Shown here: positions 50,092-61,194 of the stretch, one piece after another
How the letters are laid out: every line of letters starts with the position of its first letter
Position numbering within the stretch: the stretch's first letter is position 1
Assembly: GCF_029168945.1 (NCBI RefSeq)
Contig: NC_083604.1
Span: forward strand, 66,914,211 to 66,978,210
Origin: Cannabis sativa
Lineage: Eukaryota; Streptophyta; Magnoliopsida; Rosales; Cannabaceae
DNA: 64,000 nucleotides
Direction of reading: 5' to 3'
The notes under the pieces: generated by a model
The model's input: only the letters and a program-made list of their open reading frames with translations
Told to the model about the DNA's origin: nothing
The model's database searches: none
Program-made: the position numbers and the translations under genes

Positions 50092-50541
50092 TGTTAGAAA
50101 TACTGTAAAACTTAATTTAGCCCTAATTAATTCATGAGAATCAAACAATAGAATATAGATTAGCGGAAGCGTACCGGAGTCCATAGAATCGATCTTTGAT
50201 TGGTATGATCTTCCAATTTTGCATCAAAACCTTTGAAACCTTATTTTCCTGATGATGGGGATTCAAGAACTCTGTAAAAATATGATACGATGCAAAATGG
50301 GGACCCATACCTGTTATATTACCAACTGTTACAACAGTTGGTAATATTTATTAATAATTTCTAATTTGGCCCCTCATCAAATCAGAAACTATCTAATTGG
50401 TATCCACATATTAAAATCATGACAATCATGCCCTTAAGTCATAAACTTTATTCCAAAATAGACCACATAAATTTGACTTATTTATTTGATGACCCAACAC
50501 ACATTTTATATATACAGTTGTGACCCCAATTATTTCTAACA
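50092..50541 (-). repeat. 5' LTR of copia element (450 bp)
   Basis: It appears identical to 43631-44080. The stretch from here to gag (49052-50076) is a non-coding leader with (TA)n at about 49950-49971 and (TAA)n at about 49552-49575. Confidence 0.95.
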
Positions 50542-50546
50542 AATAT
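50542..50546. repeat. Target site duplication of copia element, right (AATAT)
   Basis: It is identical to 43626-43630. The AT-rich TATACCA block resumes for about 80 bp. Confidence 0.87.
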
Positions 50547-50926
50547 ACCATACAACAAAACAGAAATATATTGTACAACAAAATATATATACCAACAACT
50601 CATAAAAAATTAAAAAAATTGACATAACTTTTAAATAAAAAAGATTTTAACAAAACTAATATAGATTTACCATAATCTTTAAATAATTTGCTTCTAATTC
50701 TAAAAAAAAAATGAAAAAAAAAATTATTAATTTTTTTATGTGACAAAAGGTAATATAAATAATAAATAGTTTAAAATGATCATTTCTCTATAAGTTTTGA
50801 AATGAGAACATTTACTAACAAAACCTATGATTTATGACCAGTTACTATAATTTTTTGAAATGAGAACATATACTAACATAGTCCTATAATTTGTGGTCAT
50901 TTACTATAAATTCTCTCTCTCTCTCT

Positions 50927-50963
<37 letters not shown>

Positions 50964-51339
50964 AAATAGAGACCCAATTTTAGAAACAACGTTCGAATTC
51001 CAGTTTGGGCTCCGGGTTCAAGCTAACATTCGGAGTCTGTGTCGAGGGTAGGGGGTAAGACTAGTTTCATGTAAGAATATTAAAATTATTTTTTTTAATA
51101 AAAAAATCTAAAAATATTAGCAAAACATGTCTTGTATTTTGAAAAACTACAAAAAAAAAAAAAAAAAAAATTCTATTATCATAAACACAATTTCAAAAAC
51201 AAAAAATAATCCTTATATATATTTTTTTTAAAAAATCTCCGTATTATGCTTTTTAACGAAATAAACTAATTATTAGAAATATTAATAATTTTACACCATT
51301 GGCGCAGTGACAGGTAACTTATACAAATTTGACTTTTTC

Positions 51340-51373
<34 letters not shown>

Positions 51374-51860
51374 GTATGGGATTTCATAAAGCCAAAAGCG
51401 AGGTGTGTGCGCTCTTTTTTCACACCCTGGAAAAGCAAAGATTTCATGTGAAGGAAAAAAAGAAAAAAAGCTACTTGATGATTTCCTACCTTTACTGACC
51501 CATAAAATATACATTTATTGTAATTAATAAGCCAGAGTAATATGATTATGTTATGCATTGATTTTATTTATTTGTGGAAAAAGCTTTTAAAAGTTTTTAT
51601 GAAAAATAAGGCTTTGACAATGAATTCGGGGCGGAGTTTGCTCCCCTCCATGAACCCCATTATTAGAAAGTTGGTGCCACATTCCATTGTTCACCACGTT
51701 CTTTCTCTCAAACTATATCATTTTTCCATTTTCTTTCCTTTCTTTCTTTTTCTTTTTCTTTCTTCTTTTTTCTTTTCTCTTTTCCTCTTTGGTTTCTCAT
51801 TTCATACAAATCTTTTTATCCTTTATTTCTCTAAATCATAAATGATCCCCATCTCTCCTT
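50547..51860. other. Intergenic DNA and NET2 upstream region
   Basis: The end of the AT-rich block runs to about 50620. A 70-bp direct repeat with TTTGAAATGAGAACAT.TACT occurs at about 50796 and 50854. A (CT)n run leads into a poly(T)/poly(A) junction at about 50912-50962, and (TTA)n lies at 51341-51374. CT-rich tracts at 51730-51785 precede the NET2 gene. No gene is recognised, and the small ORFs here read simple repeats. Confidence 0.5.
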
Positions 51861-51932
51861 TCCTTGCATAGATAGAAAGAGAGAGAAAAAAAATTGTTCA
51901 AATTTTGGGTCTATCAAGTAGAAGAAGAAGAA

Positions 51933-54900
51933 ATGTTGCAGAGAGCTGCAAGCAATGCATATTCATGGTGGTGGGCTAGCCACATAAGAACAAAGCAATC
52001 CAAATGGCTGGAGCAAAACCTCCAAGGTAAATAAGTGTTGAGTTTGTCTAGAAATTTCATAATATTGTTTGGTTTGTAATTTGTTTATTTTTAATATTGC
52101 CATTGCTTCCGTTTGTGATTAGTTTTCCCGATCATCTGAATTGTGGTCTTTATCACAAAGCTATTATCTTATAGGGTTGAACAAGCAGATTGAATTGGTC
52201 ATCACCAAATCAGTTTCTTAGAATAATAAAAATAATTCAATTTTGTATGTGCTTTGTCTTCTGTACATGAAGTTGCAATAAAACAGTTTGTTTTCAACCG
52301 ATATTATGATCCATCTCATTTGAGAAATGATCAATCTAAAATAGTTGTGACAAAAGTTTTGATGTCTGTTTTTAAGCATAACTTTCATAACTAATTATGA
52401 TTATGGTTTCTTTCTTATGATCAAATTTAGAAATATTAGCATTCTACATTAGTTTCGTATAATAAAAGGTTCTGAAGTTCAAAACTTTCATCTGTATTCC
52501 TTGTTCAAACTTCATCTGTAAATTATCATCTCCAGCACTAGTTTGTTATTTCTGTTCTCTATTTTTCCAGGCAAACAAACACTAATATGAATTATGTACG
52601 GGATTGCAGATATGGAGGAAAAGGTGCAAATTGTACTAAAACTCATTGAAGAGGATGGAGACTCCTTTGCTAAGAGAGCAGAAATGTACTACAAGAAGAG
52701 ACCGGAGCTGATAAGCTTTGTAGAAGAATCATACAGAGCTTATCGGGCATTGGCTGAGCGGTATGATCACATTTCAACAGAGCTGCAAAATGCCAACAAC
52801 ACAATCGCTACAGTTTTCCCTGAACAAGTGCAGTTTGCCATGGAAGAAGAAGATGAAGAAGTGTCTAATGGGATTCCGAGAAAGATTCCTGAAGTTGCAA
52901 AGAATGTCCCTAGTGCTCCGAAAGGTCCCTTTAAAGAGTTAAAAAATATCATTACAACAGCAAAAGCTACAAAAAAGTTGCTTCCCATAAAGACAAAAAA
53001 AACAGCAACTACCTCAACAGTTTCTAAATCAGGTCTTAAAAGAGCTCAGGCATTGGAAGAGATCGATCGACTTCAGAAAGATATTTTGGCCCTGCAAACT
53101 GAGAAAGAGTTCGTGAAGGGTTCTTATGAGAATGGACTTGCGAAATACTGGGAAATTGACAATCAGATCAATGAAAAACAAGAAATAGTGTGCAATTTAC
53201 AAGATGAATTTGGTGAGGGAATGGTCATTGAAGATGATGAAGCTAGAAATCTGATGGCGGCGGCTGCTTTAAAATCATGCCAAGAGACACTGACTCAGTT
53301 GCAGGAGAAACAGGAAAGATCAGCTGAGGAGGCAGTAGTTGAGTCCCAAAGGGTTAAGAGTGTAAAGGAGAGGTTTGAGTTTCTCATAGGAGAATATCAC
53401 CATAATCAGACCAATGAAAAAAGCCAACTTGGGAAATATGAATTTAAGAGCTCAGCACCAGAAGCATCAAATAGCTCATATCAAGAAGCAGTGGCCAGTA
53501 AATCAAAAGAGAGGCAAGATATGGAGTTATTGCAAGCAAAAGTCAAGGAACAATTCGACACCATGCCAAACAAATCTCTTACAGTATCAGAAATGGTAGA
53601 GAAGATTGACGAACTTGTAAATAAAGTGATCACCTTAGAAACTGCAGTTTCATCACAGGCTGCTCTTGTAAAGAGACTAAAAAGCGAAACTGATGGGCTT
53701 CAAGTACAAATTCGAACTTTGGAAGATGACAAGGCTACTTTACATGATGGAAATAATAATTTGAGCAGCAAGCTAAAGGAAATGGAGGAAAAGTTGCACG
53801 GAATTCAGGATCTCAACAAAAGTTTTACGGAGCAGAACATTAATCTCCAAACGAATTTCACTGAAGCACACTGTAATCTTGAGCATCTTTCTGGGAAACT
53901 GCAAAGCGTGAAGCCAGATGAAGAGATTGATGCATCAGATTTAATCAATGAAGAAGTAGCAACTTTGCCAAAACTGTTGGATAGTCTGGAAGAGAAGAAG
54001 AATCCTTTTGAAGATTTTGAAATTCCACAGAATGTAAAATCAGATGACAAAGCAAAAATTACAGCTGTGTTGCAGGAGGAAACATCTCCAGCAGATTTAG
54101 GATTTTCAGAAGAGTTACAAGAGAACATAGTACACAGGGGTGACAGCTCTGAAGAATACAGCAACTTTTTTGGTACTTCTGATCATAATCAGCAAGAAGA
54201 TATTTCACATTACCAGGGAGAAAAGAAACTGCTAGCTTTAGATGATAAACAAGCCTCTTCAGAGACTATTGATAATCTTCTCAAAGCAGAACCTACGGAA
54301 ACAAGGGAAGAAGATGAACAAGATTGGCAGAAGCTGTTTTCACAATCCGAGGGAGAACAGAAACTGCTTGCTGTAGATGATAAACAAACTCCTGATGATC
54401 TTCTCAAAGCAGAACCAAAGGAAACAAGGGAAGAGGATGAACCAGATTGGCAGAAGCTGTTTTTAAATGGAATCGGAAACAGAGAAAAAACTCTCTTAAC
54501 TGAGTACACTACAACTCTTCGAAACTACAAGGACATCAAGAAGAGGCTGACTGATGTAGAGAAGAAAACCTTGGACAGCCAATTTGAAACATCCCTTCTT
54601 TTAAAAGAACTAAAGGGTGACAATTCGAAAAAAGATGAAGAGATCAGATCATTGCGTTTGAAATTAGGACTTCTACAAGAGACTTTGAATGACGAAAACA
54701 GGAATAGAAATCTCAAACAATTAGAAAACCCTGAAACCTCTGGCTCATTGTCTGATCTCATCCTCACTGACGATAATCCAAAATCCTTGGCAGAAAATGA
54801 AGACATCAAGGCAATCCTAACCGATCAAACCTGTACATTGTCAGCAACTGAAGAGAAATTCCGAACAAAGATTGACGAATTGCTGGAGCAAAACCTTGAA

Positions 54901-55587
54901 TTTTGGCTCAGATTCAGCAGCTGCTTCCATCAAATCCAGAAATTTGACACTGAAATCAAAGATTTAAAATCAGAGATATCCAAATTGGATGAGAAAAAAA
55001 TGAAGGAAGACTCTAATGATACTAACACTCTTCAAAACCTACTCAAATCTGATGCTCGGCCATTGTACAAACACCTCAGAGAGATCCAGACCGAACTCAT
55101 AGTCTGGTTAGAGAAGAGCGGTCAGCTGAAGGAGGAACTCCAGGGACGATTCTCATCATTGTGTGAAATTCAAGAGGAGATAACTACGGCGCTGAAAGCA
55201 AGTGCCGAGGCAGACGATGACTTCTTCAAATTCACAAGCTACCAAGCAGCAAAGTTCCAAGGTGAGGTTCTGAACATGAAGCAAGAGAACAACAAGGTTG
55301 CTGACGAGTTGCAGGCGGGGATGGACCATGTGACAACGATGCAGATTGATGTGGAGAAGACACTGACCACTTTGAAGGTGGACTTTTCCTTGGCTGCATC
55401 TAAAAAGCAGAGCGAAAATGATAACAGTACTACTCCTCAGCTGAGGCAAGCGACTCGGGCTCGGATTCCATTGAGATCTTTTATCTTCGGAATCAAGCAG
55501 CAGAAGAAGAGACCATCCATCTTCGCTTGTATGACTCCCGCAATGCATAGGAAGTATCATGGTATGAGAGCAGGACCTCCCCTTTGA
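51933..55587 (+). CDS. NET2: NETWORKED 2 / KIP1-like actin-binding coiled-coil protein, 1023 aa
   Basis: There are two coding exons, 51933-52026 and 52610-55587, joined across a 583-bp intron (GTAAAT..TTGCAG) inside an Asp codon, giving 1023 aa. The start ATG at 51933 opens MLQRAASNAYSWWWASHIRT, the NAB domain hallmark with its Trp triplet, which continues in exon 2 as MEEKVQIVLKLIEEDGDSFA to about residue 90. This domain binds actin filaments. A linker rich in Lys/Pro follows, then the conserved NET2 coiled coil (from about residue 171), a long coiled-coil rod, an acidic repeat duplicated at about 568-610 and 613-648 (LLKAEP.ETREEDE.DWQKLF), and a basic tail ending FACMTPAMHRKYHGMRAGPPL. NET2 members are known in pollen tubes, linking actin to the plasma membrane through receptor kinases. 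The frame appears intact. An in-frame ATG at 52594 is intronic and would remove the first part of the NAB domain. Confidence 0.95.
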
Positions 55588-56303
55588 AATTCTTATTTAC
55601 TAGTTTGCTCGCCTTTTTCTTTTCTTTTTTTTTTTCTTTCCAATTTCCTTTTGGCGGGTAAATTAAGAGAAAAATATTTATGTATTCATTATTTAAGAAC
55701 ATTTTATTGGATGGGAAATTGATAGAGAATTTTTTTGTGGTTTGTAAGTTTGTAATTATCAAGTTAACAATAACAAGTCGGTCTTTAAGATGTTTTTCCT
55801 CATTGATTTCTAAGAATCAATTGTTGATGAAATGTGTTCATTCAAATTTTATAGATATTTTTATCCTAAAATTTATACACATTCATTAAATTCTTTATAT
55901 CATCTCTAAGACATAATTTATGCCCAAATTATGTATCGTATGCTTTATAAGCTAATATTTTATCTCAAAGAAAGTAACAACTATACTAAAAACTTATCTG
56001 TAAGGTCATTTGATAAAACTCATTACAAGAGCTCAAAGCTCATATTTCACTTAACTCAGTCCTTCTCTTTACTCACCCCACCCCACCCCACCCCATGGTT
56101 ACACATAATGAAGATAATCCTAAAAATATCTCATACTTTCAACACTTATTATTAACTGTGAGTGACTGTATTAGACACATCAAGGAAGGATAATTCAGTC
56201 AAAATGTACTTCCATACATGTTAATAAGACATAATAGGATTTCCTCTTCTTCTTTCTTTTTTCTTTTTACAATTAAACCCAATCTCTCAGTTTCACCAGC
56301 ATC
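55588..56303. other. Convergent intergenic region between NET2 and glutaredoxin
   Basis: This 716-bp stretch holds the 3' UTRs of two tail-to-tail genes. It includes T tracts (55617-55640) and a (CCCCA)n run at about 56076-56094. No further gene was seen. Confidence 0.6.
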
Positions 56304-57568
56304 TCAACTTGTACTGAGAAGCTTTTGCAATTGACCATTCAAAACAGCATTTTTGAGATCTGAATGACAAAGAAAGGCAATACCCATAAATTTTCTTACA
56401 AGGAGAGAAACATTGTAATCAAACAAAGAGGTAGAGATCTAACCATCAGAGCCACCAATATGCTGGCCATTCACAAATATTTGCGGTACGGTATGTCGTC
56501 CTACAAGGTCTAGAAGGACATCCTGAATTTGTGTTCCATCATCTGCCAACATATGCCACATGTAGGGTAGCTCAGTGAAAACAATTTTCATAGAATTAGA
56601 ATCTGCAGATAATCAAACAGCAGTGGATGGACATTCACATACCTCGAAGATCAAGCTCAACAACAAAAGGTTGTTGATGTAGCTCGCCTAATATACGCTT
56701 GGCACGCCGGCAATACCTAGCAACAACCACAACTTGGGTCATTTTACATCTTTAAAGGACTCTACTCAAACCCCACAAAACAGAGAGAATAACACAAGGC
56801 CATTCCAAGTTATGGAGCTCTGAACAAACAGTCATTGTTTCTGCTTGTCTCAAACTCTTATGAATCATTACATCCAATAGATTTCTCTGCTGAACCCCAC
56901 AACCAATCCAGAAACTCTAGAACTAGGTAAGTAGGTCCCATGGAGAAGAGAACCACAGACCTTAAGAGAAAACTGGACCTTGACACTAGACCTAACCCAT
57001 GAGGATGATTTTACTTTCTTGTTTGTTTAAGAAGATGGTGTGATATCAATCAAAGAATCAATGAAACAGTACTGTTACTTTCATTAGATTGATTGGCTAT
57101 AGCTAATATAGGAATTGCAGCATAGTACTTAAGTAGCTAAAAGAATCACAAACAAACTTCTTTTAACTAATTAACCAGATACAACTGTACAATACGAAAA
57201 TCAAAACAAACTAAAAGATGGCATTTTCAACAAGAAAAAAAGTTCAATTGTTAAAGCCCTAATTAGTTGGTACCCTATAAGTATCCATTTATTTGCAAGA
57301 ATGAATTATTATTATCCTCATAATTAGTTCATGAAACGATATGAAATCATAAATCTTATACGCCTAAATTTCGAAATTCGAATGAGAGAGAGAGAGTAGA
57401 GGCGTACGGGCAGTAAGACTTGGAAAACATGGCGATCTTATTGGAGTAGATGATGTTCTGAACGAAGGCCGAAGCTGAATTGGAGGCTTCGGCACCCTTC
57501 GTTGATATTCCAAGGGCCACCAAAGCCACCACTGCTACCAGAAGCAGAGTCACCGGGAAACGACGCAT
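56304..57568 (-). CDS. GRXC3: CPYC-type glutaredoxin with signal anchor, GRXC3-like, 129 aa, four exons
   Basis: Coding exons on the minus strand are 57568-57408, 56716-56643, 56542-56444 and 56359-56304 (TGA). Together they total 390 bp, and all introns begin GT and end AG. The protein opens with a hydrophobic signal/anchor ([20 protein letters not shown]) and then has the thioredoxin-fold core: FSKSYCPYC with the active-site CPYC split by intron 1, [15 protein letters not shown], the TVPQIFVNG motif with the cis-Pro that positions glutathione, and GGSDDL. It ends QLQKLLSTS. Class I glutaredoxins reduce disulfides and glutathione adducts using GSH; the N-terminus suggests the secretory pathway. 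Residues match Arabidopsis GRXC3 better than GRXC4, from memory. A longer open frame begins upstream at 57664 but lacks an ATG there. Confidence 0.94.
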
Positions 57569-57876
57569 TTTGGCTCCGAATTCACCACTCACCAGAATAG
57601 AACCCCTTTTCTCTGGCCGAGAGAGAGGAGAGCAGTTATGTTGGCTATTCAGAACTAAATACAATTACAAAGGCAGATTATTCTTGTTAGTTGTTAATGG
57701 CTCCAATCCCAGCTATTATTTTATCTGTTTTTTCTAGATTTAATCACAATTATCAAATTTACTTGAAAAAAACCATCCAATCTCATATTTTGGTGGGAAA
57801 ACTCTCCAAAGTACTGTTCCCTTTACATGTTTAAGGTGTCGTCTGTCTAGCCTCGTTAAGTACCAATTTTGTCCAC
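57569..57876. other. Upstream region of glutaredoxin, with a partial MITE-like fragment
   Basis: 57569-57740 should hold the 5' UTR and promoter of the glutaredoxin gene (minus strand). At about 57750-57783, TTTACTTGAAAAAAACCATC resembles the arm of the adjacent fold-back element (TTTACTTGCAAAAAACCATC at about 57994), so a second, truncated relative may lie here. Confidence 0.45.
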
Positions 57877-58155
57877 GTGGCAACGACAGGTCACTAAAAA
57901 AATATCCTACGTGGCCATATTTTACAAAATAAAAATTATAATAAAAATAAAAAATTTAAGAGTAATTTACGGCAAAACTCCCCCAACTATCAATTTACTT
58001 GCAAAAAACCATCCAACCTTAAAGTTTTTTGGATGGTTTTTTGCAAATAAATTGATAGTTGGGGGGTTTCGCCGTAAATTACTTTTAAAGTTTTTATTTT
58101 TATTTTTTAAAATATAGCCATGTAGGATAATTTTTTAGTGACCTGTCATTGCCAC
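57877..58155. mobile_element. Fold-back MITE, about 279 bp
   Basis: Nearly the whole element is one imperfect palindrome. The left arm runs GTGGCAACGACAGGTCACTA ... CCATCCAACC, and the right arm, read on the minus strand, GTGGCAATGACAGGTCACTA ... CCATCCAAAA, meeting near 58020-58028. Indels occur only in the A-rich middle of the arms. No clear target duplication was found. Its right end interrupts the RNase H reading frame that comes in from 58156. Confidence 0.8.
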
Positions 58156-59940
58156 CATTCATCGTAAGTGCATGCACAGCTAATTCATGAGCAGCCTTGT
58201 TGGGTGTACGTCGAACATGAATTAGGGATGCCTCAAGAAAAATGGAAAGCAAACTAGCAATATCATCCAATAAGGAACCTAGTTCATCACAAAGGGAAAA
58301 ACGCTTTGGGAGAGCCAAAACCAAGGGTAAGCAATCTGACTCCACCACATGAAGATGAAGACCAAGAGTGAGAGACCAATCCAACGCAACCATTAATGCA
58401 ACAACTTCTGCTAATATGAAAGTCCCTACAATAATCAACAAACAGAGGATAAGTTCAAAAAATAAATTACAAGCAGAGAAAGTAAATGGTCAATCCTAAT
58501 AAATGAAAACAATAACGAAAGAAGTAAAACTACAAACCCGGTAAACAAAAACCATACACCGAAGAGAAAAGTCTCCCTCGGGTCGACCCTATAATCCAAA
58601 CACAAATACTCCATAAAATAAACAGCCTTACAAACTAAACTTACTAGAAGTCGTAACCTCCGATCCTTAGAAACTACAACACTTATCAAAAAGCTAAAAT
58701 TCCTAACAAATACATTATAAGATTCATTCCTTAAAAAAACTTCCATCACCATATCTAAAAAGTGAGGATAGTATCAACTTCTTAAGATTAGACAAAACAT
58801 ACACTATAAAGGAAACACCATTGCTCACCCTCATAACTAATGAATATCATAAACAACAAAGCAAAAAAATACCTCCTGTCATAATCTTATAAAGTCATAA
58901 ACTATACCAAATAAGGATCTACATAAACATCCCAGCACATTCCCAGTAGTATCTTGAACTATTGCCCCAATGCCTATAGTATTAAAATTAACATCCAGCG
59001 ACGCATCAACATTTAGTTTATACGCTCCCAAAGGCAGCTTAACCCATCGTTCTGGAGACAAGTATGTCGACCCCTTTGTCATAATATTATGTCTCAAACA
59101 TTGACTGTATTCATTAAATAACTTAAAGATTTGTGAGACCATAACATCAGAAGGGTTGGCTTTGCGACCATGGACAATTTGGTTTCTTTCACCCCAAATA
59201 TACCAAGCTGCAACAAGGAACAATTCGTAATCAGATCTAGATAGTATCTCCGAAGCCTTCAGAACTATTTGTTTGAATGAGATATCCATTGAGAGATTAT
59301 TCAATAGAGTAACACGTAATTCCTTCCAAACTTTCTTAAAACCACGACATAGGAACACAACATGACTGTTTGAATCCACACTAAAACCACATATTGGACA
59401 ATTAGTATGATCAACCACTTTCCTTTTTTGAAGACCCACGTACGTAGGGAGAGCATCATGAGACCCACGCCAAGCAAAGATTAAAACTTTCTTAGGCAAA
59501 GAAGTTTTCCAAAACTCTTTCCACCATACTGAGAACCAACTCTTAGAAGGGGAATGATCAAATTGAGCCAACTGCGATGCCGCAAAATATCCACTTTTCA
59601 CAGAATAATTCCCGTCAACTGTATAGTGCCACATCCAAGAATCTGCTTTCGAAAATTTACTAATTGGTAAAGAACAAATACTCTGTTGATCAGCCACATT
59701 ACATTTGCATATTCCAACCACTCCTTGACTCGTCAATCAAATCACGTACCAACAAATTAGGATTATCTTGATTAGAACAGTAAGGCCTAAAAGTGACTGG
59801 CCGCGGCAGCCAAGGGTCTTTAAAAACTAGAATCGTGTCACCCGTTCCAACTCGCTTACGCAACCCTTTAATTAAAAGAGACCTTCCCCAAATTATGCTC
59901 CGCCAAACATAACTAGGTGTCTGCCCAACTGCATTCAAAA
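58156..59940 (-). pseudogene. LINE-derived zf-RVT and RNase H reading frame, probably decayed
   Basis: On the minus strand 59938-59699 encodes a post-RT segment (SYVWRSIIWGRSLLIKGLRK ... DPWLPRP). After a frameshift near 59700-59715 the frame continues with a zf-RVT zinc-binding region (SVKSGYFAA, FWKTSLPKKVLIFAWR, CPICG..SNSHVVFLC), and then the start of an RNase H domain (YKLNVDASLD...GIGAIVQDTTGNVLG). The rest of RNase H (LAEVVALMVALDW, VVESDCLPLV, RRTPNKAAHELA) lies at 58425-58160. The two halves join in frame if 58426-58907 is removed as a GT..AG intron (482 bp). An AG acceptor-like T-tract also stands just before 59940. No RT catalytic domain is present upstream. It is either a LINE fragment or part of a domesticated RNase H-like gene; the frameshift favours decay. 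Confidence 0.7.
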
Positions 59941-60346
59941 CCTAAAAAAACTCGTAGATTAAAATATTACACTCACAATACCACCCATAATAACATATTA
60001 TTAAACATAAGATCAACAAACCAAAAATGGCCTAAATAATGGAACCAATCTCCCCACTAAAAACTAAAAGAATTCAAGCAAAACACTAAAAAGAACCATA
60101 CATGTTATTTACGTCAAAGCCAATCTCCCCACGAATTTCAGCCTTCTGACAAGAGTTGATATTAATTGCACTAATACACAACTAATTCTTCTCCTTCTCC
60201 TTAACTCTCTTTATCAAAAATCTGCCAATAATACATATATACTTGTAATAATGGTTGGTTCCATATAAACATATATGGGTCTTTTAATATTATGAAAAAT
60301 CTATTTATGAACATAACATTAAAAAACGGATTCTATGCATCGTAAT

Positions 60347-60386
60347 GTTTTAGTAGGACTGTAATTGATTGCAGTCCTACTAAAAC
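60347..60386. repeat. Perfect 15-bp inverted repeat (hairpin), 10-nt loop
   Basis: GTTTTAGTAGGACTG (60347-60361) is exactly complementary to CAGTCCTACTAAAAC (60372-60386). It is not followed by a T-run of terminator type. Confidence 0.85.
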
Positions 60387-60529
60387 AGGCAAATACCCTT
60401 TAAAATATTATAACAAATTACTTTTTTTTTCTTAAAAAAAAAATTGGCACAAATAAATTTTTATTAATTGACAAATCACATAATAATTAATTAGATGATG
60501 ATATATCACTCAAACATTCAATTCAATAT

Positions 60530-61194
60530 TTTTCTCCTGATTGGATTCAATCTAATTAGTAATTGAATTTAGAAAATCATCATCTAATCTTATCTAATTA
60601 GATCTCAAAATCTAATCAAGTTAGACTTCAAAATTCATTCTAATCTAATCCAATTCGATTATTAATTAGATTGGATTAGTTTTGCAATTAGATATTCAAT
60701 TATACGCCTGATAATTTTAATATTAACTTAAACATTTAAAAAAATGTATATAAACTAAATATCACCATTTATTTTGGTTTAATGCTCTATAAAGATATTA
60801 TCCTTATAAATTTAACACGACTAAAAATTTGCAATAAGTAAAACAACACTACCAAGTATTAAAATGGAATAAAATATCACGAAAATAAATACACAAAATA
60901 ACCAAGTATTACAACTTTAACACACAAAAAATAAACAACTAGCATAAATATAATTAAAATATATATTTTTTATTTTTTACAATATTTGTTTATTATATAT
61001 AAATAAATATAAATCATTTTTAATACATATCAAAAGTAATTGGATTAGATCAGTTTTTAATTAAATTTTGAGATTCACATCCAATAATTGATCCAATCTA
61101 ATCCAATTGTAATTGGATATCCAATTTTTTGTAGTTAGATTGGATTAGTTCGTTTCAATTAGGTTGGATTTAAGTGGATCATGTCCACCCCTAA
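60530..61194. mobile_element. Possible hAT-type MITE remnant, right end only
   Basis: The right end reads GGATCATGTCCACCCCTA (minus strand TAGGGGTGGACATGATCC), like hAT terminal repeats. Sub-terminal GGATTAGATTGG-type motifs appear in opposite orientations at about 60600-60690 and 61040-61170. The left terminus and an 8-bp duplication were not found. Confidence 0.35.

Larger units (their letters stand above)
43631..50541 (-). mobile_element. Ty1/copia retrotransposon, full length (6.9 kb), very recent
   Basis: Two 450-bp LTRs (43631-44080, 50092-50541) that I could not tell apart by eye, with TGTTAGAAAT/ATTTCTAACA ends and an AATAT duplication, enclose gag-pol on the minus strand. The domain order gag, protease, integrase, RT, RNase H is that of Ty1/copia. 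Identical LTRs make it the youngest datable insertion in the window. It carries one small frameshift and a 495-bp in-frame duplication. It sits in the same AT-rich block as the Tat element, about 200 bp from its 3' LTR. Confidence 0.95.

Noticed and set aside
43631..50541. Exact lineage name for the young copia element
   Set aside because: The domains show Ty1/copia clearly, but I could not place it among the named plant lineages without a phylogeny.
50985..51070. Possible tRNA-derived SINE, with B-box-like GTTCGAATTCC
   Set aside because: There is no convincing A box at the right distance, no defined ends and no target duplication. A single B-box match is not enough.
58435..58752. 105-codon minus-strand frame inside the presumed intron
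   Set aside because: It is hydrophobic low-complexity translation with no homology recognised, and it lies where the RNase H frame is interrupted.
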